Assembly (NCBI RefSeq): GCF_003130795.1 | Contig: NZ_CP029352.1 | Location: 1,280,001-1,344,000, forward strand | Source of the DNA: Azospirillum thermophilum | GTDB lineage: Bacteria; Pseudomonadota; Alphaproteobacteria; Azospirillales; Azospirillaceae | DNA: 64,000 nt | Reading direction: 5' to 3' | Shown: positions 1 through 12,269 of the stretch, piece after piece | Numbering within the stretch: position 1 is the first letter of the stretch | Layout of the letters: each line of letters opens with the position of its first letter | Position numbers and translations under genes: made by a program | The notes under the pieces: generated by a model | Told to the model about the DNA's origin: nothing | The model's database searches: none | Seen by the model: the letters and a program-made list of their open reading frames with translations, nothing else

Positions 1-39
1 TCCGGTCAACGACCCCTCCCTCCAGCAGGAGCGCCGCCG

Positions 40-2945
<2,906 letters not shown>

Positions 2946-2978
2946 CGAAGAACCCGTGAAACGGGGAAGGAAACGCCC

Positions 2979-3740
2979 ATGAACAGCCCCGACGCCAGCG
3001 CCATCCCGCGGCCGGACACCGTCTATTACTTCGGCACCTGCCTGGTCGACCTCTTCTACCCCGAGGCCGGCATGGCGGGGATCGAGCTTCTCCAGGCCCA
3101 GGGCCTGCGGGTGGTCTTCCCCCAGGGGCAGAGCTGCTGCGGCCAGCCGGCCTACAATTCCGGCCATCGCGCGGAGGCGCTGAAGGTCGCCCGCGCCCAG
3201 CTTCCCCTGTTCCTGGAGGATTGGCCGATCATCGTCCCCTCCGGCTCCTGCGCCGGCATGATGCGCAGGCACTGGCCCGACCTGTTCCGCGGCGAGCCGG
3301 ACGAGGCGCGTGCGGTCGCCGTCGCCGGCCGGGTGTGGGAGCTGACCCAGTTCCTCGTCACCGTCCTGCGGGTGAGGCTGGAGGACAAGGGCGAGCCGGT
3401 GCGGGTCACCTGGCATGCCTCCTGCCATGCCCAGCGCGAGATGGGCGTGGTGGAGGAGCCGAAGGCCCTGCTGCGCCAGCTCGCCAACGTCGAGCTGGTC
3501 GAGCTGAAGCGGGAGCGGGAATGCTGCGGCTTCGGCGGCACCTTCGCCGTCCGGCACCCGGAGATCTCCGCCGCCATGGTCGGCGACAAGGTGGAGGACA
3601 TCGCGGCGACCGGGGCCGCCCGCGTCGTTTCCGGCGACTGCGGCTGCCTGCTGAACATCACCGGCGCGCTGGCCGCCGGCGAGGTGCCGGTGCGCGGCCA
3701 GCACATCGCGCAGTTCCTGAAGGAGCGGACCCATGGCTGA
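2979..3740 (+). CDS. lutA: Lactate utilisation protein A (Fe-S oxidoreductase)
   Basis: The protein has 253 residues and two CCG domains, each with a cysteine-rich Fe-S binding motif (SCCGQPAYNSGH near residue 51; HASCHAQREMG near 145 and ECCGFGGTFAV near 182). LutA (LldE) works with LutB and LutC in an iron-sulfur complex that oxidises L-lactate to pyruvate, probably at the membrane. It lies 33 bases after the dehydrogenase gene with GGGGAAGG upstream of the ATG, and its last 8 bases overlap lutB. Length and motif order are normal for the family. Confidence 0.93.
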   Translation: MNSPDASAIPRPDTVYYFGTCLVDLFYPEAGMAGIELLQAQGLRVVFPQGQSCCGQPAYNSGHRAEALKVARAQLPLFLEDWPIIVPSGSCAGMMRRHWPDLFRGEPDEARAVAVAGRVWELTQFLVTVLRVRLEDKGEPVRVTWHASCHAQREMGVVEEPKALLRQLANVELVELKRERECCGFGGTFAVRHPEISAAMVGDKVEDIAATGAARVVSGDCGCLLNITGALAAGEVPVRGQHIAQFLKERTHG

Positions 3741-5157
3741 CGCCGCCGTCGATTTCGCCGCGGCCTCCACCGAGGCGCTGCAGGACCGCCAGCTCCGCAC
3801 CAACTTCCGGCGCGCCATGGACGGGCTGATGTCCAAGCGCGCGGTGCAGTTCGCCGATCAGGCCGAGTGGCACGCCATGCGGGCGCTCGGCGCCTCGGTC
3901 CGGCTGCGGGCGCTGGCGAAGCTGCCCGAGCTGCTGGAGCGGCTGGAGGAGACCTGCACGCGCAACGGCATCCGGGTCCACTGGGCCGCCACCACCGACG
4001 AGGCGAACGCCATCATCCTGTCGATCATGCGCGGGGCGGACGCCAGGCTGGCCGTGAAGGGCAAGTCGATGGTGACGGAGGAGATGCACCTCAACGCCTT
4101 CCTGGAACGCCACGGCATCGAGATCCTGGAAAGCGATCTCGGCGAGTACATCGTGCAGCTCGACGAGTCGACGCCGTCGCACATCATCATGCCGGCGATC
4201 CACATGAACACCCGGCAGATCGCCCGGCTGTTCCGCCGGAAGATCAAGGAGGCGGAGGATACCGAGGACGTCGCCCGCCTGACCGACCTCGCCCGCAGGG
4301 TGCTGCGCCGCAAATTCGCCGCCGCCGAGGTCGGCCTGTCCGGCGTCAACGTCGCGGTGGCGGAGACCGGCACCCTCTGCCTCGTCGAGAACGAGGGCAA
4401 CGGGCGCATGTGCACCACGGTGCCGCCCGTCCACATCGCGGTGATGGGGCTGGAGAAGGTGGTGGAGACGCTGGAGGACGTGCCGCCGATCCTCAGCCTG
4501 CTGCCGCGCTCCGCCACCGGCCAGCCGATCACCACCTACGTCAACATGATCTCCGGTCCGCGCAGGCCCGGCGAAAAGGACGGCCCGCGCGAGGTGCATC
4601 TGGTCATCCTCGACAACGGCCGCTCCGGCGTCTACGCCGACGGGGAACTGCGCGACACCCTGCGCTGCATCCGCTGCGGCGCCTGCATGAACCACTGCCC
4701 GGTCTACACCCGGGTCGGCGGCCATGCCTATCAGGCGCCGTATCCCGGCCCGATCGGCAAGATCCTGGTGCCGCAGATGGAGGGGCTGGAGAAGCGGGGC
4801 GAGCTGCCGCACGCCTGCACCATGTGCAACGCCTGCGTCGAGATCTGCCCGGTGAAGATCCCGATCGTCGGGATCCTGGGCCGCCTGCGCAGCGAGGCCG
4901 TCCATGCCGGCGGGTCGGTGAAGGGGGCGGGAAGCCACGCCTCCAGGGCGGAGGCGCTGGTGTGGAAGGGCTGGGCGGCCACCTTCGCCTCCCCCGCCGC
5001 CTACAAGGTGGCGACGCTGGCGATGGCGACGCTGGGCAATGCCGCCCCGTCCGCCCTGCCGCTGCTGAAGGAGTGGACCAGCGCCCGCGTGAAGCCGCGC
5101 TTCGCACCCGAGAGCCTGCACCGGCTGGCCGCCAAGAAGGGGATCCCCGATGCCTGA
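3733..5157 (+). CDS. lutB: Lactate utilisation protein B (Fe-S, LUD domain)
   Basis: This 474-residue protein has an N-terminal LUD domain (about residues 60-300) followed by two ferredoxin-type 4Fe-4S motifs (CIRCGACMNHCPV near 312 and CTMCNACVEICPV near 362). LutB (LldF) is the central iron-sulfur subunit of the LutABC L-lactate oxidation complex. The start overlaps the end of lutA by 8 bases and the stop overlaps lutC by 8 bases, so the three are probably translated in a coupled way. No missing cysteine was seen. Confidence 0.94.
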   Translation: MADAAVDFAAASTEALQDRQLRTNFRRAMDGLMSKRAVQFADQAEWHAMRALGASVRLRALAKLPELLERLEETCTRNGIRVHWAATTDEANAIILSIMRGADARLAVKGKSMVTEEMHLNAFLERHGIEILESDLGEYIVQLDESTPSHIIMPAIHMNTRQIARLFRRKIKEAEDTEDVARLTDLARRVLRRKFAAAEVGLSGVNVAVAETGTLCLVENEGNGRMCTTVPPVHIAVMGLEKVVETLEDVPPILSLLPRSATGQPITTYVNMISGPRRPGEKDGPREVHLVILDNGRSGVYADGELRDTLRCIRCGACMNHCPVYTRVGGHAYQAPYPGPIGKILVPQMEGLEKRGELPHACTMCNACVEICPVKIPIVGILGRLRSEAVHAGGSVKGAGSHASRAEALVWKGWAATFASPAAYKVATLAMATLGNAAPSALPLLKEWTSARVKPRFAPESLHRLAAKKGIPDA

Positions 5158-5851
5158 GACAACCGCGACGACTGCCGCCCCCTCCGCCACCGGCACCGCC
5201 CGGGCCGCCATCCTGGGCCGCCTGCGCGCCGGCCGCGACGCCCATCCGGTCGCCCCGCCGCCGCCTTGCGACTTCACCGTCCTGGCGGAAAAGCGCTGGG
5301 ACCCTGCCGAACGGCTCGACCGCATCCGGCGGCTGATGGAGGCGGTGCACACCGAATTCCTTGAGGCGACGGAGGCCGACTGGCCGGCGGCGGTCGGCCG
5401 CTTCCTAGCCGCCGAGGGGGCCCGCACCCTGCTCTATGCCCCGGCCACCGGGGCGGGCGCCACGCTGGCGGCCGGCTGGGACGCCGGGGGGCCGGAGCTG
5501 GTGCCCTATGACGCGGAGGTCGAGACCTTCAAGGAGCGGCTGTTCGAGGGCATCGACGCCGGCCTGACCGACACGCTGGGCGCGATCGCCGACACCGGCA
5601 GCCTGATCCTGTGGCCGAGCGCCGAGGAGCCGCGGCTGCTGTCGCTCGTCCCGCACATCCATGTGGCGCTGCTGCGGGTGGACCGGCTCTACGACACCTT
5701 CTGGCAGGCGATGCGCGACAACCGCTGGGCCGAGGGCATGCCGACCAACGCCCTGCTGATCTCCGGCCCGAGCAAGACCGCGGACATCGAGCAGACGCTC
5801 GCCTATGGTGTCCACGGGCCGAAGCGGCTGGTGGTCGTGCTGGTCCGCTAG
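5150..5851 (+). CDS. lutC: Lactate utilisation protein C (LUD domain)
   Basis: The protein has 233 residues. An N-terminal segment of about 100 residues leads into a LUD domain ([24 protein letters not shown] and a C-terminal [19 protein letters not shown] signature near residues 200-220). LutC (LldG) is the third subunit of the L-lactate oxidation complex. It closes the operon: the next gene starts 110 bases later with its own ribosome binding site, and I see no intrinsic terminator in between. Confidence 0.93.
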   Translation: MPETTATTAAPSATGTARAAILGRLRAGRDAHPVAPPPPCDFTVLAEKRWDPAERLDRIRRLMEAVHTEFLEATEADWPAAVGRFLAAEGARTLLYAPATGAGATLAAGWDAGGPELVPYDAEVETFKERLFEGIDAGLTDTLGAIADTGSLILWPSAEEPRLLSLVPHIHVALLRVDRLYDTFWQAMRDNRWAEGMPTNALLISGPSKTADIEQTLAYGVHGPKRLVVVLVR

Positions 5852-5961
5852 GGAGCCGGGCTCCGCCGGGACAGACGGCGTACCCCCTGCGCGCCCTGCC
5901 GACGATCCGCCGGCCGCGGGTTCATGAGCGGTATGTGAACCACGACCGCGAGGGACCCAGG

Positions 5962-7134
5962 ATGAAGGCAATCGTCTGGCACGGCGCCGGCGACGTCCGG
6001 TGCGAAACGGTTCCGGACCCGGGGATCGAGCACCCGCGGGATGCCATCGTCAAGGTGAGCGCCTGCGCGATCTGCGGCTCCGACCTGCATCTCTACGACC
6101 ATTTCATGCCGGGGATGCAGTCCGGCGACATCCTGGGCCACGAGTTCATGGGCGAGGTGGTCGAGGTCGGCGCCGAGGCCAAGGGGGCGCTGACGGTCGG
6201 CGACCGGGTGGTGGTGCCCTTCACCATCATCTGCGGCGAGTGCGAACAGTGCAGGCGGGGCAACTTCTCCGTCTGCGAACGCTCCAACCGCAACAAGGAC
6301 GTCGCGGCCAAGCTGTTCGGCCACACCACCGCAGGCCTGTTCGGCTACACCCACCTGACCGGCGGCTATGCCGGCGGACAGGCGGAATATGTGCGCGTCC
6401 CCTTCGCCGACCACACCCACGTCAAGATCCCCGGCGGGCTGACCGACGAGCAGGTGCTGTTCCTCGGCGACATCTTCCCCACCGGCTGGCAGGCCGCCGC
6501 CCAGTGCGACATCCAGCCGACCGACACCGTCGCCATCTGGGGCTGCGGCCCGGTCGGCCAGATGACGATCCGCAGCGCCCTGCTGCTGGGGGCGAAGCAG
6601 GTCATCGCCATCGACCGCGTCCCGGAGCGGCTGTCGATGGCCGAGGCGGGCGGCGCCGTCACCATCGATTTCGAGCAGGAGAGCGTCGTCGAGCGGCTGA
6701 GCGAGCTGACCGGCGGCAAGGGTCCGGAAAAGTGCATCGACGCCGTGGGCATGGAGGCGCACGCCACCGCCACGCTCGACAGCATGTTCGACCGGGCCAA
6801 GCAGGCGATGATGCTGGAATCCGACCGGGCCCACGTGCTGCGGGAGATGATCTATGTCTGCCGTCCGGCCGGCACCCTGTCAATTCCCGGCGTCTATGGC
6901 GGGCTGATCGACAAGATCCCCTTCGGCGCCTCGATGAACAAGGGGCTGACCTGGCGGATGGGGCAGACCCACGTCAACCGCTGGACGGACGACCTGCTGC
7001 GCCGGATCCAGGAGGGGCAGATCGACCCGTCCTTCGTCATCACCCACACCGAATCGCTGGAGCACGGACCGGAGATGTACAAGACCTTCCGCGACAAGCG
7101 GGACGGCTGCGTCAAGGTCGTGCTCAAGCCCTGA
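5962..7134 (+). CDS. Zinc-dependent alcohol dehydrogenase (formaldehyde-dehydrogenase-like)
   Basis: The 390-residue medium-chain dehydrogenase has the catalytic zinc region [10 protein letters not shown] and [12 protein letters not shown], the structural zinc cysteines of [15 protein letters not shown], and the NAD-binding glycine motif GCGPVGQ near residue 195. The insertion in the second half and the overall length fit the glutathione-independent formaldehyde/threonine-dehydrogenase-like branch. The exact substrate cannot be read from the sequence. The ATG has GAGGGA 6 bases upstream. A long in-frame upstream extension is open but shows no family similarity, so this start is preferred. The small membrane protein gene begins 11 bases after the stop. 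Confidence 0.85.
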   Translation: MKAIVWHGAGDVRCETVPDPGIEHPRDAIVKVSACAICGSDLHLYDHFMPGMQSGDILGHEFMGEVVEVGAEAKGALTVGDRVVVPFTIICGECEQCRRGNFSVCERSNRNKDVAAKLFGHTTAGLFGYTHLTGGYAGGQAEYVRVPFADHTHVKIPGGLTDEQVLFLGDIFPTGWQAAAQCDIQPTDTVAIWGCGPVGQMTIRSALLLGAKQVIAIDRVPERLSMAEAGGAVTIDFEQESVVERLSELTGGKGPEKCIDAVGMEAHATATLDSMFDRAKQAMMLESDRAHVLREMIYVCRPAGTLSIPGVYGGLIDKIPFGASMNKGLTWRMGQTHVNRWTDDLLRRIQEGQIDPSFVITHTESLEHGPEMYKTFRDKRDGCVKVVLKP

Positions 7135-7145
7135 GGGAGACGTCC

Positions 7146-7670
7146 ATGGCATACTATCACAGGGGATCGCCCGCCGACGGGCTGGCCCGCGGTCTGGGCT
7201 GGTTCAGCCTCGCGCTCGGCGCCACGGAGATTCTCGCCGGCCGCTCGCTGGCCCGCTGGATGGGCATGGAGGACAGGACGGCCCTGATCCGCGCCTATGG
7301 CGCGCGGGAGGTGATGGCCGGGCTCGGCCTCGTCGCGCTGGGCGACCCGAAGCCCTGGCTGTGGAGCCGGGTCGCGGGCGACGCGCTCGACCTGGCGACG
7401 CTGGCGACAGGCTGGACCGACGACAACCCGCGCCGGCACAATGTCGGCCTCGCCATCGGGGCGGTGGCGGCGGTGACGGCGCTCGACCTGCTCTGCGTCG
7501 GCGAGATGCACCGCCAGGACCAGGCCGCCGCCGCCCTGCCCCCGCCCGACTACAGCGACCGCAGCGGCCTTCCCCGCCCACCCGACGAGATGCGCGGCAC
7601 CGCCCGCGACGCCCCGGTCGGCGCCGACATGCGCACGCCGCGGATCCTGCAGTTCCAGCCGGGCCGGTAA
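7146..7670 (+). CDS. Small membrane protein of unknown function
   Basis: The product has 174 residues. Three or four hydrophobic stretches can be seen (about residues 12-30, 50-70, 95-125), followed by a hydrophilic, proline-rich tail. I do not recognise a named domain with certainty; the pattern resembles DUF4267-type small membrane proteins. GAGGGAG lies 7 bases before the ATG. It is 11 bases downstream of the alcohol dehydrogenase gene and so is probably co-transcribed. It converges on tonB with 24 bases between the stops. Confidence 0.65.
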   Translation: MAYYHRGSPADGLARGLGWFSLALGATEILAGRSLARWMGMEDRTALIRAYGAREVMAGLGLVALGDPKPWLWSRVAGDALDLATLATGWTDDNPRRHNVGLAIGAVAAVTALDLLCVGEMHRQDQAAAALPPPDYSDRSGLPRPPDEMRGTARDAPVGADMRTPRILQFQPGR

Positions 7671-7694
7671 GCGCCGGCGCAGAATGGCCCCCGC

Positions 7695-8539
7695 CTACTT
7701 GATGAAGAACTGGACCGGCACCACCAGTTCGATCCGGCTCTGCGCCATCTCCGGCGGCGGGGCCGGCAGGGGCGAGGCGCGCTTGACCATCTCGACCGTC
7801 TCCTCGTCCAGCACCTCGTGGCCGGAACTCCTGTCGAGCCGGACGGACAGGACGTTGCCGTCCTGGTCGATGGTGAAGCGGACCTGGGCGACGCCCTGCT
7901 GCCGCCGGCTCTGGGCGGAGCGCGGGTAGCGCTTGTGCCGTTCGAGATGGGCGAGCAGCGAGCCCTGCCAGGTCGGCACCGCCCGGCTGTAGCTCGGCGC
8001 CGGGGCCGGGGCGGGAGCCGCGGCCGGCGCCGCCGGGGCGGCGGGAACGGCTGCCGGCACCGCCGGGTGCGGCTCCGCCCGCTCGACCTTCGGCACCGGC
8101 TTGGGCTGGAGCTTCGGCTTGGGTGTCGGTTGCGGCTTCGGTTCGGGTTTGGGCGGCTCCGGCTTGGGCTCCGGCTTGGACAGCACGACCTCCGGCTCGA
8201 CCACGGGGGGCGGCTCGGGCGGGGGCGGTTCCACGATCGGCTCGGGCTCCGGCGGCTCGGGCTCCGGCGGAGGGGGCTCGGGCGGAGGGGGCTCCGTCAT
8301 TTCCTGCGGCGGCTCCGGCTGGGGGGCGCCTCCGCCGGGGGCGGGGCGACCGGCAGCGGGGCGAGATCGATCATCACCGCGGCGGGCGGCGCCGCATCGG
8401 GTTCGACCGGCGTGTGCCAGGCCATCACCCCGACCGCCAGCCCGGCATGGGCGCCGAGCGCCAACAGAAGCCCGCCGCCCCAGCGCGCCAGCCCAGGGCC
8501 GCGCCCTTCCTCCTCCATCCCGTAACCCGCGATCGTCAT
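7695..8539 (-). CDS. tonB: TonB energy-transducing protein, frameshifted
   Basis: With one base restored the protein has 281 residues: a short cytoplasmic start, one N-terminal membrane anchor (about residues 16-40), a long Pro-Glu then Pro-Lys rich spacer, and the C-terminal TonB domain (YPRSAQSRRQQGVAQVRF, then SSGHEVLDEETVEMV). TonB carries proton-motive energy from ExbBD to outer-membrane receptors. The anchor and the spacer/C-domain lie in different frames. One missing G at the run 8321-8326 (or the nearby run around 8337) repairs the protein. The ATG overlaps the exbD stop by 4 bases, which gives translational coupling. Confidence 0.85.
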
Positions 8540-8961
8540 GGCGTTCCGGTGGTCTCCAGCCCGACCAGCGCGATCTTGAGATAGCCGGCGGCACGCAGCG
8601 CGTTCATCACCTCGGTCAGCGCACCGTAATCGACGCTGCGGTCGGCGCGCAGGAAGACGCGCGTGCCCCTGTCGCCCTTGGTCGCGGCGTCGAGCGCCGC
8701 CCCCAGCGCCTCGCGGGCCACCGGCTGCTCGCCGACCGACAGGGACTTGTCGGCCTGGACGGTCAGGAACAGCGGCTTGTCGGGGCGCGGCTGCGGGGCC
8801 GCGGTGGAGGACGGCAGGTCGACCGGAACATCCACGGTGGCGAGCGGGGCCGCCACCATGAAGATGATCAGCAGGACCAGCACGACGTCGATGAAGGGCG
8901 TGACGTTGATCTCGTGCGTCTCGTTGAGATCGTCGCCGTCATGGCCGAGACGGGCTGCCAT
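8536..8961 (-). CDS. exbD: Biopolymer transport protein ExbD
   Basis: The product has 141 residues with the ExbD/TolR signature: a short cytoplasmic N-terminus, EINVTPFIDVVLVLLIIFMV with the conserved membrane aspartate, then a periplasmic domain ending near residue 140. It forms the proton channel with ExbB and energises TonB. It starts 6 bases after exbB and its stop overlaps the tonB start (ATGA), so exbB-exbD-tonB form one operon. TonB rather than TolA is the partner, from the adjacent gene. Confidence 0.93.
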   Translation of the reverse strand: MAARLGHDGDDLNETHEINVTPFIDVVLVLLIIFMVAAPLATVDVPVDLPSSTAAPQPRPDKPLFLTVQADKSLSVGEQPVAREALGAALDAATKGDRGTRVFLRADRSVDYGALTEVMNALRAAGYLKIALVGLETTGTP

Positions 8962-8967
8962 CGCGCA

Positions 8968-9837
8968 TCACTCCGCGGCGGCGGAACTGGAGCGCGGCAG
9001 GGCGCGGCGGTCGATGTCGCGGCTGAGCAACCGCAGGACGGCCGCCGAGGCGTCGCCGAGCTGGCCGCGGTAGCCGGCGATCGCCCGGCTGCAGGCATTG
9101 TAGACGACGACCGCGGGGATGGCGGCGACGAGGCCGATGGCGGTGGCGAGCAGCGCCTCCGCGATGCCCGGCGCGACGACGGCGAGGTTGGTGGTCTGGG
9201 CGCGGGAAATCCCGATGAAGCTGGTCATGATGCCCCACACCGTACCGAACAGCCCGACGAAGGGACCGGTCGAGCCGATGGTGGCGAGCACGCCGGTGCC
9301 GCGGGCGATGCGCCGGCCGGCCGCCGCCTCGATGCGCTCCAGCCGGGAGGCGGTGCGTTCCAGCAGCCCCTCGCGCGAGGGCGCGTCGGCGGACAGGTGG
9401 GCCTCGGCCACGGCGGCCCGCACCAGCGTCGCGGCGGTGCCCTGGCTGAAGCCGACCCGCTCGGCCGCCTGGGCGAGCGAGCGCGACTCCTCCAGCAGCG
9501 CCAGCGCCGCCCTGGCCTTCCTCCTGGCGGAAGACAGCTCGAACGCCTTGGCGATGGCGATGGTCCAGGTGGCGACGGAGGCCAGCGCCAGACCGACCAT
9601 CACCGCCTGCACCACCGGGCTGGCGCCCATGAACATGCCCCAGGCGGTCAGGTCGTGCGGCAGGGTTGCAGTGGCCGTGGTCGCGGCGGTGGCCGTGGCG
9701 GCAGCCGCCGCGGCTTCGGCGGGCGCGCCGGCCGGCACCGCCGCGTCCTGCGCAACGGCGCCTCCGGCGCCGGCCAGGACGGCCGGGAGGGCGGTCAGGG
9801 CCGCGGATACGAGGCGGTGGCGGAACGGTATCGGCAT
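8968..9837 (-). CDS. exbB: Biopolymer transport protein ExbB
   Basis: The product has 289 residues. A cleavable signal (ending near AVAQDA, residue 29) and an Ala/Thr-rich linker precede three membrane segments of the MotA/TolQ/ExbB family. Key motifs are [20 protein letters not shown] and a final [13 protein letters not shown] segment. It pairs with ExbD to convert proton flow into TonB motion. The long N-terminal signal plus alanine-rich linker is common in alphaproteobacterial ExbB. The ATG at 9837 was chosen because the signal peptide begins there; GGGAG lies about 11 bases upstream. Confidence 0.92.
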   Translation of the reverse strand: MPIPFRHRLVSAALTALPAVLAGAGGAVAQDAAVPAGAPAEAAAAAATATAATTATATLPHDLTAWGMFMGASPVVQAVMVGLALASVATWTIAIAKAFELSSARRKARAALALLEESRSLAQAAERVGFSQGTAATLVRAAVAEAHLSADAPSREGLLERTASRLERIEAAAGRRIARGTGVLATIGSTGPFVGLFGTVWGIMTSFIGISRAQTTNLAVVAPGIAEALLATAIGLVAAIPAVVVYNACSRAIAGYRGQLGDASAAVLRLLSRDIDRRALPRSSSAAAE

Positions 9838-9892
9838 CGGCGTTCGGACTCCCAAAGCAGCGTGGTCATGCCTTGCGGTAAAACCGAACCCA

Positions 9893-9921
9893 CTATTAGT
9901 GCGAATGACTTGCACTTGCAC
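9893..9921 (-). promoter_or_regulatory. Putative exbB promoter with Fur-like operator
   Basis: On the minus strand a GTGCAA (9916-9921), a 17-base spacer and TAATAG (9893-9898) form a plausible sigma-70 promoter about 55 bases upstream of exbB. The spacer contains the imperfect dyad TGCAAGTCATTCGCA (9900-9914), which resembles alphaproteobacterial Fur/iron-responsive operators. Iron control of exbBD-tonB is well established in general; binding here is inferred. Confidence 0.45.
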
Positions 9922-10064
9922 GGAAAAATCGCGCCCGCGGCCCCTCGAATTCCGAATGAGTGGCAATACCACATCGCGGGCCAGACCACATCGCGGACCA
10001 GCCCGTGGCCCCCAGGGCTCGCCGCGGGCAGGAGGAAACGGGCGGCGCCGAACCGATCCGCCCG

Positions 10065-12119
10065 CTATGCGGCGTTGCGCATGGGGGTGAGGCCGCGGGT
10101 CAGCACCGCGAGATCCCGCTCGAAGCCCTGCTGCTCCGACTCGGACAGCTCGAAGCGCAGATGCACCCGGCCATGCTCGCACGACGTCAGCCGGCAGGCG
10201 AGCGTTCGGGAGATCCCCTCGATGCGCAGCGCGGCGCGCGTTCCCGGCTCCGGCGCTTCCGGTTCCGGGACGTCCGCCAGCATGGCGCCGCCGGAGGAGA
10301 GATTGGACAGGCGGGCCTTCACCGGCGGCCGGCCGGGCTGCTCGATCAGGCAGGGGGTGGACAGCTCGAAGCGCGGACGGCGGCGGCGGTCCACGTCGGC
10401 GGTGGCGGTGCGCACGACGCGCACCAGCACCTCGCGCAGCGAGTCGATGCTGCCGGCGACGTCGCCCGCCACCTGCCGCACCTCGCCGGCCCGGTTGCGG
10501 GTGGCGTCGGCCTCCCCCGACACGCGGGCGATCCGGCTGGACACCTCGCGCGCCGCCTCGCTGGTCTGGGTGACGGAGCGGGCGATCTCCTGCGTCGCCG
10601 CGGCCTGCTGTTCCACCGCCGCCGCGATGGTGGAGGAGATGTGCGACACCTCGTGGATCGTCTCCGACACCTCGCCGACCGCCCCCACCGCCGTCGAGGT
10701 CACCGCCTGCACTTCGGCGATCAGGGAACCGATCTCCTCCGTCGAATGGGCGGTCTGGTTCGCCAGGTTCTTCACCTCGCCCGCCACCACGGCGAAGCCG
10801 CGTCCGGCCTCGCCGGCCCGCGCCGCCTCGATGGTCGCGTTGAGTGCCAGCAGGTTGGTCCGGCTGGCGATGTCGCCGATCAGCCGGGCGACCGCCCCGA
10901 TGCGTTCCACCGAGGCGGAGAGCTGCTCGATGGTCCGGCGCGCGGCGGCGGAACGGTCGACGGCACGGCCGGTGACGGCGGTGGCGCTGGCCACCTGGGC
11001 GCCGATGTCGCCGATCGAGGCGGAGAGCTGTTCCGTCGCGGCGGCCACCGCCTGGGCGTTCTGCAGGGCGTCCGCCGCCGCCGCGGCGACCTCCTGCGCG
11101 TTGTCGCTGACCAGCAGGGAGGAGCGCGCCATCTCCGCCGCATTGCCGCTCATGCGTCCGGTATGCTCGGCCACATGGTCGACCGCGACGCGGGCCTCCT
11201 GCTCCACCTTGTCGGCCATGGCGGCCAGCGCCTGCCGCCGCTCCTCCTCGGCCTGGCGGCGCAGGCTGTCCTGGTCGGCGCGCAGCCGCTCGTTCTCCAG
11301 GGCGCTCCGCTGGAAGACACGGACCGAGTCGGCGATGTGGCCGATCTCGTCATGCCGCCCCTCGAACCCCACCGTCACGTCCAGCCGGCCGCCGGCAAGC
11401 GCCACCATGGTGCGGCGCACCCGCTCCAGCGGCCCCAGCATGGCCCATTGCAGGAACACCACGCAGGCCGACGCCAGCGCCATGATGGTGAGGCCGGCGC
11501 CGACCAGCATGCCGCGCATGGCCTGAGCCGAACTGCGGACCTCCTCGATGGCGCTGTCGAAGCGGGACAGCCGCTCGGCGCTCGCCTCGGCGACCAGCCG
11601 GCCGAGCCGCTCCAGCCCGTCCTCCACCGCCCCGGCGGCGCGGTCGAAGGGTTCGGCGGCTGTTCCGGCCGCCGCCGGGCCGCCCTCCGCATAGGCGCGC
11701 GCCAGACGCCGGCCGGCGTCCTGATAAGGATCCAGGGCCTTGCGCAGTTCCTCGACCGCGGAGGCGACGCGCGGAAGCTCCAGCGTCCGCGCCAGCTTCG
11801 CCGCCTCCTCCGCATGGGTCGCGAAGCGGGCGGCATGCCCGGCGGCCTGCTTCTCCGCATCGGCCCCGCGAAGGGCCGGCAGGCTGGTCAGCCAGTGGCG
11901 CATCTGGGCGGAGTCGTGACGGAGTTCCGCCACCAGCGCACCGAGCGGCACGACCCGCCGGTTCACCGTGTCGGCATCCCGGGCGATGGTCTCCAGCGTC
12001 CGCGCCTGCCGCTCCATCTCCTGGGTCGCCAGCAGGAAGGCGATGGCGACGGTGCAGAACACGAAGACCGCCACCGCGAAGATCTTCGCGCGGATCGAGA
12101 TGAGGTGGAGGAAATTCAT
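10065..12119 (-). CDS. Methyl-accepting chemotaxis protein with C-terminal PilZ domain
   Basis: The product has 684 residues: a first membrane segment (about 12-32), a periplasmic helical sensor region, a second membrane segment (about 215-235), HAMP, the methyl-accepting signalling domain with the conserved tip ([36 protein letters not shown]), and a C-terminal PilZ domain. PilZ shows the RxxxR box (RRRRPRF) and the DNxSxxG-like box NLSSGGA, the cyclic di-GMP contacts. A. brasilense Tlp1 has the same layout and binds c-di-GMP, linking chemotaxis to aerotaxis and motility speed. The start MNFLHLIS was chosen because the membrane anchor follows; no clear ribosome site is visible, and longer starts are open. 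Confidence 0.88.
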   Translation of the reverse strand: MNFLHLISIRAKIFAVAVFVFCTVAIAFLLATQEMERQARTLETIARDADTVNRRVVPLGALVAELRHDSAQMRHWLTSLPALRGADAEKQAAGHAARFATHAEEAAKLARTLELPRVASAVEELRKALDPYQDAGRRLARAYAEGGPAAAGTAAEPFDRAAGAVEDGLERLGRLVAEASAERLSRFDSAIEEVRSSAQAMRGMLVGAGLTIMALASACVVFLQWAMLGPLERVRRTMVALAGGRLDVTVGFEGRHDEIGHIADSVRVFQRSALENERLRADQDSLRRQAEEERRQALAAMADKVEQEARVAVDHVAEHTGRMSGNAAEMARSSLLVSDNAQEVAAAAADALQNAQAVAAATEQLSASIGDIGAQVASATAVTGRAVDRSAAARRTIEQLSASVERIGAVARLIGDIASRTNLLALNATIEAARAGEAGRGFAVVAGEVKNLANQTAHSTEEIGSLIAEVQAVTSTAVGAVGEVSETIHEVSHISSTIAAAVEQQAAATQEIARSVTQTSEAAREVSSRIARVSGEADATRNRAGEVRQVAGDVAGSIDSLREVLVRVVRTATADVDRRRRPRFELSTPCLIEQPGRPPVKARLSNLSSGGAMLADVPEPEAPEPGTRAALRIEGISRTLACRLTSCEHGRVHLRFELSESEQQGFERDLAVLTRGLTPMRNAA

Positions 12120-12269
12120 CGGGACGGCCACTGTGTTCAGGAAGGCGCCTGCAGGGCGGCGGGGTCCGCTGCCACCGGCAGGTCGGGGCCGCATATTAGC
12201 CTCTGGTCATGGCGCCGTCACCGAATGCCGGTGGTGCAAGTGGTCGCACCTTTCACGCGTCGCGAGCAG

